A DNA stretch of 5,799 bases, taken from assembly GCA_027295555.1 (NCBI GenBank), contig JAPUKT010000353.1, forward strand, positions 1-5,799, given 5' to 3'. Below are positions 1 through 5,799 of this stretch, in pieces; the first letter of the stretch is position 1, and each line of letters starts with the position of its first letter. The position numbers were made by a program, and so were the translations under genes. The notes beneath the pieces were generated by a model. That model did no database searches and was not told the DNA's origin. It worked only from the letters and a program-made list of their open reading frames with translations. This DNA is from Deltaproteobacteria bacterium. GTDB taxonomy: Bacteria > Myxococcota_A > Polyangia > Polyangiales > Houyiibacteriaceae.

Positions 1-904
1 CGCCGATCGGGCCGAGGAGCCAACCCCAGACGACCATCGACAGTAGAACCGACAGGGCGGACAAGCCGAGGGCTTGCCCCATCACGCGGGGCTCGATCGC
101 CCCAATCGCAAGGTTGATGGCTCCGAACCCGGCTGCCACTACCAATGCCGGACCTGGGCCGAGCTGGATGAGCGCGAGCAGAATGGCAGGCACGGCCGCG
201 ATGATCTGGCCGACCGTCGGAATGAAGTTGAGGAGCGCCGCAAGAAGACCCCAGAGGAGCGGAACGTCGAGCCCCTGCCACCAGCACCAGAAGAACACCA
301 AGACGCCGGTGATCAGGCTCATCACCGTCTTGGCGACCAGGTAGGCATTGACCTCTTGAACCGTCTCCGAAAGGTCTTTGATCCGACTGGGCGATGCGAT
401 CCGGGCTAGCTTTTCCCGGATCCCCGTGGCCTCGAAAAGCATGAAGGCCACGACCAGAAGAACGATCACGATCTGTGAGACAAGAGATGCCGCGGACTGT
501 GCCATCGCCGTCGCGAAGTTCACCAACCAGGTGGGCTCGGAGAAATCGTAGATCGACTCTAGGTAGATGCCGTGGCTTCCTAGCCAGACTTCGAACGCCT
601 CCATTCGAGCCCCGAGGGTCGAGGCGTAGACTGGGATGCGCTCCGTGAACGTCGCGAGCGCGCCGGCGAGCGGAAGACCAAACGCCGACCCTGCGGCCAC
701 GTCCAGCAGCAGGGCAGTGCTCACCGCTAGCGTGCGCGACACTCCTCGGTCGCAAAGCCACAGGACGATCGGCGCCGTGACGACCGCGATGAACCCGGCC
801 ACTAGAACCGGCACGAGAAAAGGCGCGGACAGCTTGATCCCTGCCCCGATCACGACGATCGAAGCGATGATCAGAACTACGCGGCCTTCTCTCGGAGCAG
901 CCAT
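1..904 (-). CDS. AI-2E family transporter (UPF0118/PerM-TqsA-like), 3' end cut off by window
   Basis: Polytopic inner-membrane protein of the AI-2E transporter (UPF0118) family; 301 codons are present and the C-terminus lies beyond the left edge. Hydrophobic segments are visible at about residues 10-50, 60-82, 140-158, 190-208, 214-246 and 252-300. A more polar central stretch (about 85-180) matches the soluble insert typical of the family. Family hallmarks near the C-terminal half are NFIPTVG (226-232) and the EPRVMGQALGLS stretch (271-282) followed by the WGWLLGP region. Members are known or proposed to export autoinducer-2 or act as ion antiporters; the substrate cannot be read from sequence, so no symbol is given. 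The ATG at 904 lies 22 bp after the RNase D stop with only a weak, badly spaced AGGA before it. It is probably the fourth gene of the TetR-led operon. Confidence 0.93.
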   Translation of the reverse strand, partial: MAAPREGRVVLIIASIVVIGAGIKLSAPFLVPVLVAGFIAVVTAPIVLWLCDRGVSRTLAVSTALLLDVAAGSAFGLPLAGALATFTERIPVYASTLGARMEAFEVWLGSHGIYLESIYDFSEPTWLVNFATAMAQSAASLVSQIVIVLLVVAFMLFEATGIREKLARIASPSRIKDLSETVQEVNAYLVAKTVMSLITGVLVFFWCWWQGLDVPLLWGLLAALLNFIPTVGQIIAAVPAILLALIQLGPGPALVVAAGFGAINLAIGAIEPRVMGQALGLSALSVLLSMVVWGWLLGPIG

Positions 905-926
905 TCCTACAAGGTAGCTTGGATCG

Positions 927-2069
927 CTATGCAGTGCGATCCACCAGCTCGAGCTGGGTTCCGTCCACGCGGAGGGTAGCCGTTCCGCCGATGATCGATT
1001 TCAACTCGTGGCCAACGAGCGCTTGCCGCCAACCCTTGGCGAGCCGTGACTCCTGGTTCAGTACGAGCTCGGTGACGTCGTCCCGGGTGCCGAGCACACT
1101 CACGTCGATCCCTTCCTCGTGTGCACGTTGAGAGAGCCACGCGAGACAAAGCGCGATCACCCCGTCGACCTGGGGAAGATTCTCGGGCTTCTTGGGCGGG
1201 AGGCGTAGCTGGTCCTTGGGGAGCTCGAAGCCGTGCCGGATCGCCGCAAGCAAATCCTCGGTGTACTTGAAGCGCTTCGGATCGAAGTTTCGCACGCCGC
1301 GCAAGTCCGCGGCGCTACGAGCGGGCCGCTGCGCGAGCGCGAGCAAAGCCATATCCGACAAGACGGTTCGTGGCGGACGGTTCTTGCGTTGAGCCACCCC
1401 CTCTCGCCAGCTAGCGAGCTCCTGCGCCACACCGCGCGCTTTGCCGCCGAGCTTCGACTTCCCCCGGAGCTTCCACCACAGCGTCTCTGGATCTGGGCGC
1501 GATCGATCCCGCGTGCGGAGGCGTTCGATTTCCTCTTCGGCCCACGACAGGCGCCCGTCTTCGTCGAGTCGGCGGATCAGCACGTCCCGGAGGTCGAGCA
1601 AATGGGCAACGTCGGACGCGGCATACCGCTGGTCTGCTTCGGGTAACGGCCGGCGGGTCCAGTCGGTCAGCTGCGCGCTCTTGTCGAGCCTGACCTCCAG
1701 CAGGTCTTCGACGAGCTTTCCGAGCGAGGTCGTGCGATAGCCAGAAAAGAGCGCTGCAATCTGCGTATCGAAGATTCGCCTGGGGACTTCGCCGCAGGCC
1801 AATTGCAGGATCTCGAGGTCTTGTGAGCCCGCGTGCATCGTGCAGATCGCATCGCTCTCGAAGGCGCGCCTCAGGGAGGCGACATCGACTGCGAGCGCGT
1901 CGACCAATGCCAGGCGACCTCTCGTTGCGAGCTGAATCAGCGCGAGCTGCGGCAGGTAGGTTCGCTCTCGGTGGAACTCCGTGTCCAATGCGTACGCGCC
2001 CGAATCGACGAGCTCGTCGACGAGTCGCTCGAGCTCACGTCGTTCCGCGATCCAATCGAAGCTCTTCAT
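927..2069 (-). CDS. rnd: Ribonuclease D
   Basis: 3'-5' exoribonuclease of the DEDD superfamily, which in other bacteria trims tRNA precursors and other small stable RNAs in the cytoplasm. The 380-residue product is close to the usual length of about 375. Exonuclease signatures are in order: Exo I LDTEFHRERTY (D29, E31), Exo II AGSQDLEIL (D84), Exo III YAASDVAHLL (Y149, D153), which is the DEDDy arrangement. An HRDC-like helical region follows at about residues 210-290, with a second helical domain to the end. A longer reading from 2129 adds 20 non-family residues. I chose the ATG at 2069 because it overlaps the upstream stop as ATGA, implying translational coupling to the murein endopeptidase gene, and because MKSFDWI leads directly into the fold. 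All catalytic residues are present, so it should be active. Confidence 0.95.
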   Translation of the reverse strand: MKSFDWIAERRELERLVDELVDSGAYALDTEFHRERTYLPQLALIQLATRGRLALVDALAVDVASLRRAFESDAICTMHAGSQDLEILQLACGEVPRRIFDTQIAALFSGYRTTSLGKLVEDLLEVRLDKSAQLTDWTRRPLPEADQRYAASDVAHLLDLRDVLIRRLDEDGRLSWAEEEIERLRTRDRSRPDPETLWWKLRGKSKLGGKARGVAQELASWREGVAQRKNRPPRTVLSDMALLALAQRPARSAADLRGVRNFDPKRFKYTEDLLAAIRHGFELPKDQLRLPPKKPENLPQVDGVIALCLAWLSQRAHEEGIDVSVLGTRDDVTELVLNQESRLAKGWRQALVGHELKSIIGGTATLRVDGTQLELVDRTA

Positions 2070-3109
2070 CGGCAATACCTGCGACCAGGGTGGGGTGGGT
2101 CGCGCCATTCTTTTCGTCGATCCAACCACCGCTCGACCTCCGGGTCCAAGGGCCCGGCGGCTTGACGCGCTTCCTCGTGGCTCACGGTTTTCGTGCGCGC
2201 TCGTTCTCGTTTCGGAAGGAGCGGCCGCGATTGAGCTCCGACCTCGGCCAACGCCTTTTTTCGCCAGGCGTAGAGGGGGGCTGAATCCCTACACCCCGCC
2301 CCGATGTCGTCCGCGGAGCAATAGAAACGGAAATGAAAATGGTCGTCATGCGGATACTCTGGCTGGCACGTCATTTCGGCGAACCGTGCGACGGTCGACT
2401 CGGGAGCGCCGTGCTTGCGTGAGTAGTCGAGCAAGAGCGAGCGCAGATGCTCTGCCAGGTAGATCGACTGGAGATTGGCTGCTTCGTCTTCGATCAACGC
2501 CTGCACGAACCGCCACGTCCGTGGCACGTCGAGGCGCAGCTCGACATCGTCTGAGGGGTCCGTGAGGTCTCGAAAATCCACGCCGATGCCATTTGGGTCG
2601 AAGAACGCCCCGACGCTTTCGATCGGCTTTCCGCCGGGGCCGAGCTGGTAGAAGAAGACGTCCACGTCCCTTCCGTTTTGGTGAGCCCCGTGATGGGGGA
2701 TCGGGCCTCCATTTTCGTAGCTGAGGTCGTTGATGGTGACGGGCCGACTGCCTAGCTCGGTGTCGACGGTTCGGGCAGCGTTCACCAAGGCGCGGACCAC
2801 TTCGACGGTGCCGAACCGGGCCGCAGGGTCCCGTTTTGGATTGAACTGCAACCCCCGTGCAGAGAGCGGCAAGGGAACCCCACCTACCAGCGAGCCGTCG
2901 TTTGGGTTCCGCAACGAGGTCGACGAGAAGGAGCCCCAGTCGATCCTTTGGGCCTCCGTGGATTCGTTGTCCTGGGCCGACAGGGGCGCGACGACGGGTT
3001 TCGATGAGGCTGTCCTCACCGGCGTCTTCGGGAGAGGCTCGGTCTCGCGGCAGCCCGACGAGGCTGCCACGCTGAGGAGCACGGCCGAAGCGAGTCTCGA
3101 GAACTTCAT
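2066..3109 (-). CDS. Penicillin-insensitive murein endopeptidase (MepA/M74-like), probable lipoprotein
   Basis: Zinc metallopeptidase of the LAS group, family M74, expected to cleave D-alanyl-meso-diaminopimelyl cross-bridges of peptidoglycan in the periplasm. The motif HHGAHQNGRDVDVFF (139-153) and the motif HDDHFHFRFYC (254-264) match MepA. By comparison with E. coli MepA the zinc ligands should be H143, D150 and H259, with H254 and H257 also conserved. The N-terminus is a signal peptide (K2, R5, then a hydrophobic run) ending in ASSGC with C20. That is a loose lipobox, since Leu at -3 is missing, so lipoprotein anchoring is likely but not certain. A polar linker (21-60) precedes the domain and a basic tail (about 285-347) follows it. 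The ATG directly abuts the TetR stop (TAAATG) with no Shine-Dalgarno, so reinitiation is likely. Confidence 0.92.
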   Translation of the reverse strand: MKFSRLASAVLLSVAASSGCRETEPLPKTPVRTASSKPVVAPLSAQDNESTEAQRIDWGSFSSTSLRNPNDGSLVGGVPLPLSARGLQFNPKRDPAARFGTVEVVRALVNAARTVDTELGSRPVTINDLSYENGGPIPHHGAHQNGRDVDVFFYQLGPGGKPIESVGAFFDPNGIGVDFRDLTDPSDDVELRLDVPRTWRFVQALIEDEAANLQSIYLAEHLRSLLLDYSRKHGAPESTVARFAEMTCQPEYPHDDHFHFRFYCSADDIGAGCRDSAPLYAWRKKALAEVGAQSRPLLPKRERARTKTVSHEEARQAAGPLDPEVERWLDRRKEWRDPPHPGRRYCR

Positions 3110-3721
3110 TTAGCGAGCGGGCGAATGAATGACCGAAGCAAGCACGTGCCCCGCCATCTGGACGAGTAGCTCGAGGAAAGCATCCGCGTCGAGCTCTTGC
3201 GTTTTCACCCAATCGAGGGTCGAGCCTTCGAGAAAGCCGATCCAGCCGCGCAATCGAAGACGCGTCGCTGGGTTGTCCACGACACCAAACCGGGCCAGCC
3301 GGGTCAGCATTCGCTCGACCAGGGCCTGCCGTGTGCCTTCGAGGATCTCCGCCACCTCGGGGTCCGATCCGACTCCACCGCTCAAGAGAAAGACGTATTC
3401 GGCGCGGCGGCGGGAGACGTAGCTGAGAAACGCGCGGAGGGCTTCGCGAACCCCTTCGGGATCGGGCTCCGCACCGGTGCCGTGTTTGTCGATGTCGGTT
3501 TCTTCGACAAGCTGGTCGGCAGCGGCCGCGACGGCGGCGATGTAAAGGGCCCGCTTGCTCGGGAAGTAATGGTAGAGCAAACCCTTCGAGACACCGGCTC
3601 TCTTCGCGATCTCGTCGATGGAAACCCCGTCATACGTCTGTTGGGCGAACAGCTCGAGCCCCAGCTCGAGGAGTTGCTGGCGCCGAATATCCACTTGGAG
3701 TCGCGTCCGGGCGGGCTGCAT
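3110..3721 (-). CDS. TetR/AcrR family transcriptional regulator
   Basis: One-component repressor family protein of 203 residues, a normal length. The N-terminal DNA-binding domain is clear: a first helix around residues 13-27 (LLELGLELFAQQ), then the helix-turn-helix VSIDEIAKRAGVSKGLLYHYF (33-53) followed by PSKRALY, the classic TetR signature. The C-terminal half (about 65-200) is a helical ligand/dimer domain whose ligand cannot be predicted. It is the first gene of a tight operon with a murein endopeptidase, RNase D and an AI-2E-family protein, and is divergent from the NifU-like gene; autoregulation and control of both sides are reasonable inferences. There is no Shine-Dalgarno before the ATG. 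A GTG at codon 10 (3694) is a possible alternative start that would still keep the whole DNA-binding domain. Confidence 0.94.
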   Translation of the reverse strand: MQPARTRLQVDIRRQQLLELGLELFAQQTYDGVSIDEIAKRAGVSKGLLYHYFPSKRALYIAAVAAAADQLVEETDIDKHGTGAEPDPEGVREALRAFLSYVSRRRAEYVFLLSGGVGSDPEVAEILEGTRQALVERMLTRLARFGVVDNPATRLRLRGWIGFLEGSTLDWVKTQELDADAFLELLVQMAGHVLASVIHSPAR

Positions 3722-3732
3722 GATTGCGGTAG

Positions 3733-3741
3733 ATTATAGCA
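3733..3741 (-). promoter_or_regulatory. Extended -10 promoter of the TetR-led operon
   Basis: On the minus strand this reads TGCTATAAT, a perfect extended -10 element (TGn plus TATAAT). The hexamer at the matching -35 position (3756-3761, GAAAAC) is poor, which is typical when the extended -10 compensates. Only 11 bases separate the -10 box from the TetR ATG, so transcription would start about 0-5 nt before the start codon and the message would be leaderless or nearly so. This agrees with the absence of a Shine-Dalgarno there. It is a motif-based prediction only. Confidence 0.6.
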
Positions 3742-3749
3742 CCCCAGAG

Positions 3750-3771
3750 ATTTGCGTTTTCCCTGGCAATT
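3750..3771. promoter_or_regulatory. Candidate TetR-type operator (imperfect inverted repeat)
   Basis: The spacer between the divergent genes contains ATTTGC-N10-GCAATT. Five of the six positions in each arm pair, with a perfect TTGC/GCAA core. It covers the -35 region of the TetR-operon promoter and lies just upstream of the NifU-like start, so a bound dimer could affect both genes. The arms are short and such a repeat can arise by chance. The same spacer also holds TTTCCC twice, 12 bp apart (3758 and 3770). Confidence 0.25.
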
Positions 3772-3786
3772 TCCCATGCTCGACGG

Positions 3787-4038
3787 GTGCATGAAGCCGT
3801 TCAGCGCGTCATCGATGACGTTCTCGGTCCGCTCCTTCAAAGCGATGCAAGCACGATCGAGCTCGTGGCAGTGGACGAGAACGAGGTCGTCGTCCGCGTC
3901 ACGGGGCACGCGGCGTTTGGGGTCGGTGCGGACTACGTCCGTACCGGAGTCATCGAGCCGGCGCTTCGGAAGGTCGTCGGGGACGACTGCGCGATCCACA
4001 TCAAGAAGACGATACCGACCGCGAAGCGGCGCGCGTGA
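3787..4038 (+). CDS. NifU C-terminal-like (Nfu) domain protein lacking the CxxC motif
   Basis: Small 83-residue protein resembling the NifU/Nfu C-terminal domain. That domain normally binds a bridging 4Fe-4S cluster and passes it to target proteins. The pattern is visible along its length: a first helix VQRVIDDVLGPLLQSD (5-20), strands IELVAVDENEVVVRVTG (24-40), then a loop and the helix GVIEPALRKVV (54-64) and a last strand AIHIKK (69-74). The loop that should carry CxxC is HAAFGVGADY (41-50) with no cysteine; the only cysteine is C68, at the wrong place. It therefore probably does not hold a cluster in the usual way, and its real role is unknown. The start is a GTG with no good Shine-Dalgarno; no in-frame ATG lies just upstream. 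It is transcribed alone, divergent from the TetR operon. Confidence 0.75.
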   Translation: MHEAVQRVIDDVLGPLLQSDASTIELVAVDENEVVVRVTGHAAFGVGADYVRTGVIEPALRKVVGDDCAIHIKKTIPTAKRRA

Positions 4039-4063
4039 GCCGCCCAGCATCTGATCCAAAACC

Positions 4064-4118
4064 CTAGTGTGCGAGAGAGGAGGAAAGCCGACCCCAAGCG
4101 AAAAGATCCGCACACTAG
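4064..4118. terminator. Inverted repeat between convergent genes, possible bidirectional terminator
   Basis: CTAGTGTGCG (4064-4073) and CGCACACTAG (4109-4118) are perfect 10-bp complementary arms separated by 35 nt. The right arm contains the TAG stop codon of the crotonase gene, and the left arm lies 25 bp after the NifU-like stop. Read on the minus strand, the distal arm is followed by GGTTTTGG, a short T run; on the plus strand no T run follows. The position between convergent genes suits transcription termination, but the loop is long for an intrinsic terminator. A protein-binding site is an alternative. Confidence 0.4.
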
Positions 4119-4903
4119 CGGCCCTTGAAGTTGCCTTCACGACGCTCGACAAACGAGCGCACGCCTTCTTCGGCGTCTTCGGTATCCATGAGCTCGCGCG
4201 CGATCGTAAGAAGCTCGTCGACCGCGGCTTGGGTGCCTTGCAGTTGCGCCGTGCGCGCGGATCGAATCGTCGCGTATACACCGAGTGGCGCACGCTTGGC
4301 CACCGTCTGCGCGATCTCGATCGCCCGATTGCGCAGCTGGGCGGGCGCCACTACCTCCTGAACCAACCCGATGCGCAAGGCCTCGGCGGCCTCGAAGCGG
4401 TCGCCGGTCAGGAGCCAGCGCATGGCGTTGCCCCAGCCGGCTACCTCGGGAAGCCGTATCGTGGCGCCACCGAACGGGAAGATGCCCCGGTTGATCTCGA
4501 TCTGCCCAAAGCGTGTTCCCTCTGCGGCGAGTCGAATGTCGGCAGCCAAAAGAAGCTCGATGCCGATGGTGAGACACCAGCCCTGCACCGCCATCACCAA
4601 GGGCTTCTTTCGCTTCGGGTCGTGCAGGCTCAAGGGGTCGACGCTCCCTTTCGGAAACAACGGTTCGCCCCCGCGCACCGCAGGACCCACCTCCGCCAGG
4701 TCGAGACCCGCCGTGAAGTTGTCTCCGTTCGCATGGAGTACGGCGCACCGCAGCTCAGGGTCCTCCTCGTATGCGGTGATGGCCTCCCCGAGCTCTCGGA
4801 GCATCTGAAGGTCGAAGGCGTTCATCTTGTCTGCGCGGTCGAGCACGATGTGTAACACGTAGCCGTCGCGCTCCGTGACGATGCGGGGTCGTGGATCGGT
4901 CAT
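4115..4903 (-). CDS. Crotonase/enoyl-CoA hydratase family protein
   Basis: Cytoplasmic acyl-CoA enzyme of the crotonase superfamily, 262 residues, the normal size. The first oxyanion-hole segment is DNFTAGLDL (61-69, A65/G66). The second is GWCLTIGIELLLAADI (108-123), followed by RFGQIEINRGIFPFGG (131-146). The two glutamates of true enoyl-CoA hydratases (rat E144 and E164) line up with E116 and E136, so hydratase or related activity is plausible. The usual GGG before the first glutamate is TIG here, with I113 at the oxyanion glycine position, which marks a separate subgroup; the acyl-CoA substrate cannot be predicted. A reading from 5014 would overlap the upstream gene; the ATG at 4903 (MTDPRPRIVTERDG) starts the fold directly. 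It lies 28 bp after the YbjQ-like gene, without a clear Shine-Dalgarno, and may be cotranscribed with it. Confidence 0.92.
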   Translation of the reverse strand: MTDPRPRIVTERDGYVLHIVLDRADKMNAFDLQMLRELGEAITAYEEDPELRCAVLHANGDNFTAGLDLAEVGPAVRGGEPLFPKGSVDPLSLHDPKRKKPLVMAVQGWCLTIGIELLLAADIRLAAEGTRFGQIEINRGIFPFGGATIRLPEVAGWGNAMRWLLTGDRFEAAEALRIGLVQEVVAPAQLRNRAIEIAQTVAKRAPLGVYATIRSARTAQLQGTQAAVDELLTIARELMDTEDAEEGVRSFVERREGNFKGR

Positions 4904-4931
4904 GACACGCGATCGTTGTCGACTTTTACAG

Positions 4932-5420
4932 CTACCGCAACCGGCCTCGTTTTGAGCTTTCAAAAACAATGGCCGTACCGTAGGCGAGCACCTCGATGGT
5001 GCCGACGCCTTCATCTCCAGAAGTGCTGGAAATCGTCGAAGTCTCGAGGCGCGTGTTGATGTACGCGTCTGCGTGGGGTTGAGACTCTTTCATGCGCAGA
5101 ACCGCCTCGCGGCGTGCGCGGTCGATGAGGGACGAGTACGAGCGAATCTCCCCGCCGAAGATCATTCGAAAGCGGCTCAAAAAACGCTTGAAATGATCGA
5201 CGGAGACGACGACAGAGCCGGTCACAAGTTGGGCGCTACCGATCACCGCAATGGTGTTGGACTGCTTGGTCGAAAGCGCCGGCTGACGCCGAAAGCGAGT
5301 TTCTCGCTCCCGGATGCTCTCGTAGTGGCGCCGCTCGATACTCGCCCCGACGAACCTGCCCAACAAGATGAGCAAGATCGGGATGCCCAGTGTGATGATC
5401 AGCTCGACCCGGTGGCTCAT
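4932..5420 (-). CDS. YbjQ/UPF0145 family protein with N-terminal membrane anchor
   Basis: This 162-residue protein joins a hydrophobic N-terminal segment (about residues 6-25, LIITLGIPILLILLGRFVG) and a charged linker (28-50) to a YbjQ/UPF0145 (DUF74) domain (about 55-154). Domain signatures are the FGGEIRSYSSLIDRARREA segment (88-106), the AYINTRLETSTIS stretch (119-131) and the C-terminal IEVLAYGTAIVFE (142-154). It is clearly a paralogue of the gene just upstream, which has the same segments. The family has no settled function. The membrane segment probably anchors it in the inner membrane with the domain in the cytoplasm; this is inferred from the basic residues following the segment. A GTG at 5426 would overlap the upstream stop as GTGA, but the ATG at 5420 has GGAG 5 nt before it and is preferred. 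A short basic tail (SSKRGRLR) ends the protein. Confidence 0.88.
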   Translation of the reverse strand: MSHRVELIITLGIPILLILLGRFVGASIERRHYESIRERETRFRRQPALSTKQSNTIAVIGSAQLVTGSVVVSVDHFKRFLSRFRMIFGGEIRSYSSLIDRARREAVLRMKESQPHADAYINTRLETSTISSTSGDEGVGTIEVLAYGTAIVFESSKRGRLR

Positions 5421-5422
5421 CG

Positions 5423-5737
5423 TCACTCCACCAGCACTGCAGTTCCATAGGCGAGGATTTCCGATGCGCCCTGAGCCACCGACGACGTCGTGAAGCGAAC
5501 GTTGATCACCGCGTTTGCGCCGAGCTCCCGAGCCTGGGCGACCATCCGGTCCGTCGCCTCCGCGCGGCTCTCTTGCAGCAACTCGGTGTAGCCCTTGAGC
5601 TCTCCGCCGACGATGTTCTTCAGGCTCGCGGCGAAGTCACGACCGAGGTGTTTGGCCCGGATGGTGCTGCCCTGCACGAGGCCAAAGTGTTGAACGATGC
5701 CCCGGCCCGGCACGCTGTCGATGTTGGTCAGGATCAA
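5423..5737 (-). CDS. YbjQ/UPF0145 family heavy-metal-binding-like protein
   Basis: A 104-residue protein of the YbjQ/UPF0145 (DUF74) family, close to the normal length of about 105. The family features are all visible: the N-terminal MILTNIDSVPGRGI, the central GGELKGYTELLQESRAEA (44-61), the GANAVINVRF strand (73-82) and the terminal EILAYGTAVLVE (93-104). The family is sometimes annotated as heavy-metal-binding, but its function is not established and no cysteine is present here. The start is TTG at 5737, supported by AGGAG (5744-5748) six bases before it and by agreement with the usual family N-terminus. It lies 2 bp before the membrane-anchored paralogue, so the two are surely cotranscribed and may form mixed oligomers (inference). 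Confidence 0.92.
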   Translation of the reverse strand: MILTNIDSVPGRGIVQHFGLVQGSTIRAKHLGRDFAASLKNIVGGELKGYTELLQESRAEATDRMVAQARELGANAVINVRFTTSSVAQGASEILAYGTAVLVE

Positions 5738-5743
5738 CGCCGT

Positions 5744-5748
5744 CTCCT
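5744..5748 (-). promoter_or_regulatory. Shine-Dalgarno (AGGAG) deciding a TTG start
   Basis: AGGAG on the minus strand, six bases before the TTG at 5737. It is the strongest ribosome-binding site in the window and supports the unusual TTG start of the YbjQ-like gene. The 62 bases from the start to the right edge hold no other gene I can support; two frames are open to the edge. Confidence 0.7.
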
Positions 5749-5799
5749 GCCGGTACTTGTAGCAGTTTCGCCTCGAGGGTGGGATCTTTCGAGACGCAT

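Noticed and set aside
1233..1646. A 137-codon plus-strand open frame inside RNase D, and similar frames within the endopeptidase and AI-2E genes.
   Set aside because: These are antisense to well-supported genes, have biased composition and lack ribosome-binding sites.
2067..2129. A 20-residue N-terminal extension of RNase D from an ATG at 2129.
   Set aside because: It overlaps the endopeptidase coding region by 64 bp and shows no family similarity; the ATG at 2069 with ATGA coupling is better.
3382..4293. A 303-codon minus-strand open frame covering the TetR gene 5' half, the promoter spacer and the NifU-like gene.
   Set aside because: It is out of frame with three recognisable genes, is Ser/Arg/Pro-rich and resembles no family; long spurious frames are common at high GC.
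4067..4855. A 262-codon plus-strand open frame opposite the crotonase gene.
   Set aside because: It is the antisense shadow of a gene with complete catalytic motifs and has no family features of its own.
4901..5014. A 37-residue N-terminal extension of the crotonase from 5014.
   Set aside because: It would overlap the end of the YbjQ-like gene and has Cys/Arg-rich content foreign to the family; MTDPRPRIVT begins the normal domain.
5734..5799. A minus-strand frame open from the right edge to a TGA that overlaps the TTG start, which could be the tail of an upstream gene.
   Set aside because: Only 21 residues are visible, they are Arg/Thr-rich and unrecognisable, and another frame is equally open, so no gene can be called.

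Overview
The window is a gene-dense, GC-rich stretch of bacterial chromosome. All the proteins are housekeeping or envelope-type families. The style (high GC, short or overlapping gene junctions, a probable lipoprotein murein endopeptidase, a one-domain NifU-like protein) fits a deltaproteobacterium or Myxococcota-like lineage, but that placement is inferred from style and not from a marker gene. I see no rRNA, tRNA, CRISPR array, insertion sequence or phage gene.

Layout, right to left, because seven of the eight genes lie on the minus strand. (a) 5737-4115, minus strand: two YbjQ/UPF0145 paralogues in tandem, the second with an added N-terminal membrane segment, then a crotonase/enoyl-CoA hydratase family gene. 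Gaps are 2 bp and 28 bp, so they look like one transcription unit. (b) 3787-4038, plus strand: an 83-residue NifU C-terminal-like domain without the usual CxxC cysteines. It converges on the crotonase gene, and a perfect 10-bp inverted repeat lies between them. (c) 3721-1, minus strand: a TetR-family regulator, a MepA-type (M74) murein endopeptidase with a probable lipoprotein signal, RNase D, and an AI-2E-family membrane protein that runs off the left edge. The first three junctions are TAA|ATG (no gap), ATGA (4-bp overlap) and a 22-bp gap, which strongly suggests one operon led by its own regulator.

The TetR gene and the NifU-like gene are divergent across a 65-bp spacer. The spacer holds a perfect extended -10 box (TGCTATAAT) facing the TetR operon, placed so close to the ATG that the transcript would be leaderless or nearly so. 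An imperfect inverted repeat over the -35 region is a candidate operator.

I found no clear undescribed defence or mobile system. The points most worth a second look are the cysteine-less NifU-like protein, the near-leaderless promoter of the TetR operon with its mixed cargo (envelope, RNA processing, membrane protein), and the tandem soluble plus membrane-anchored YbjQ pair next to a crotonase.
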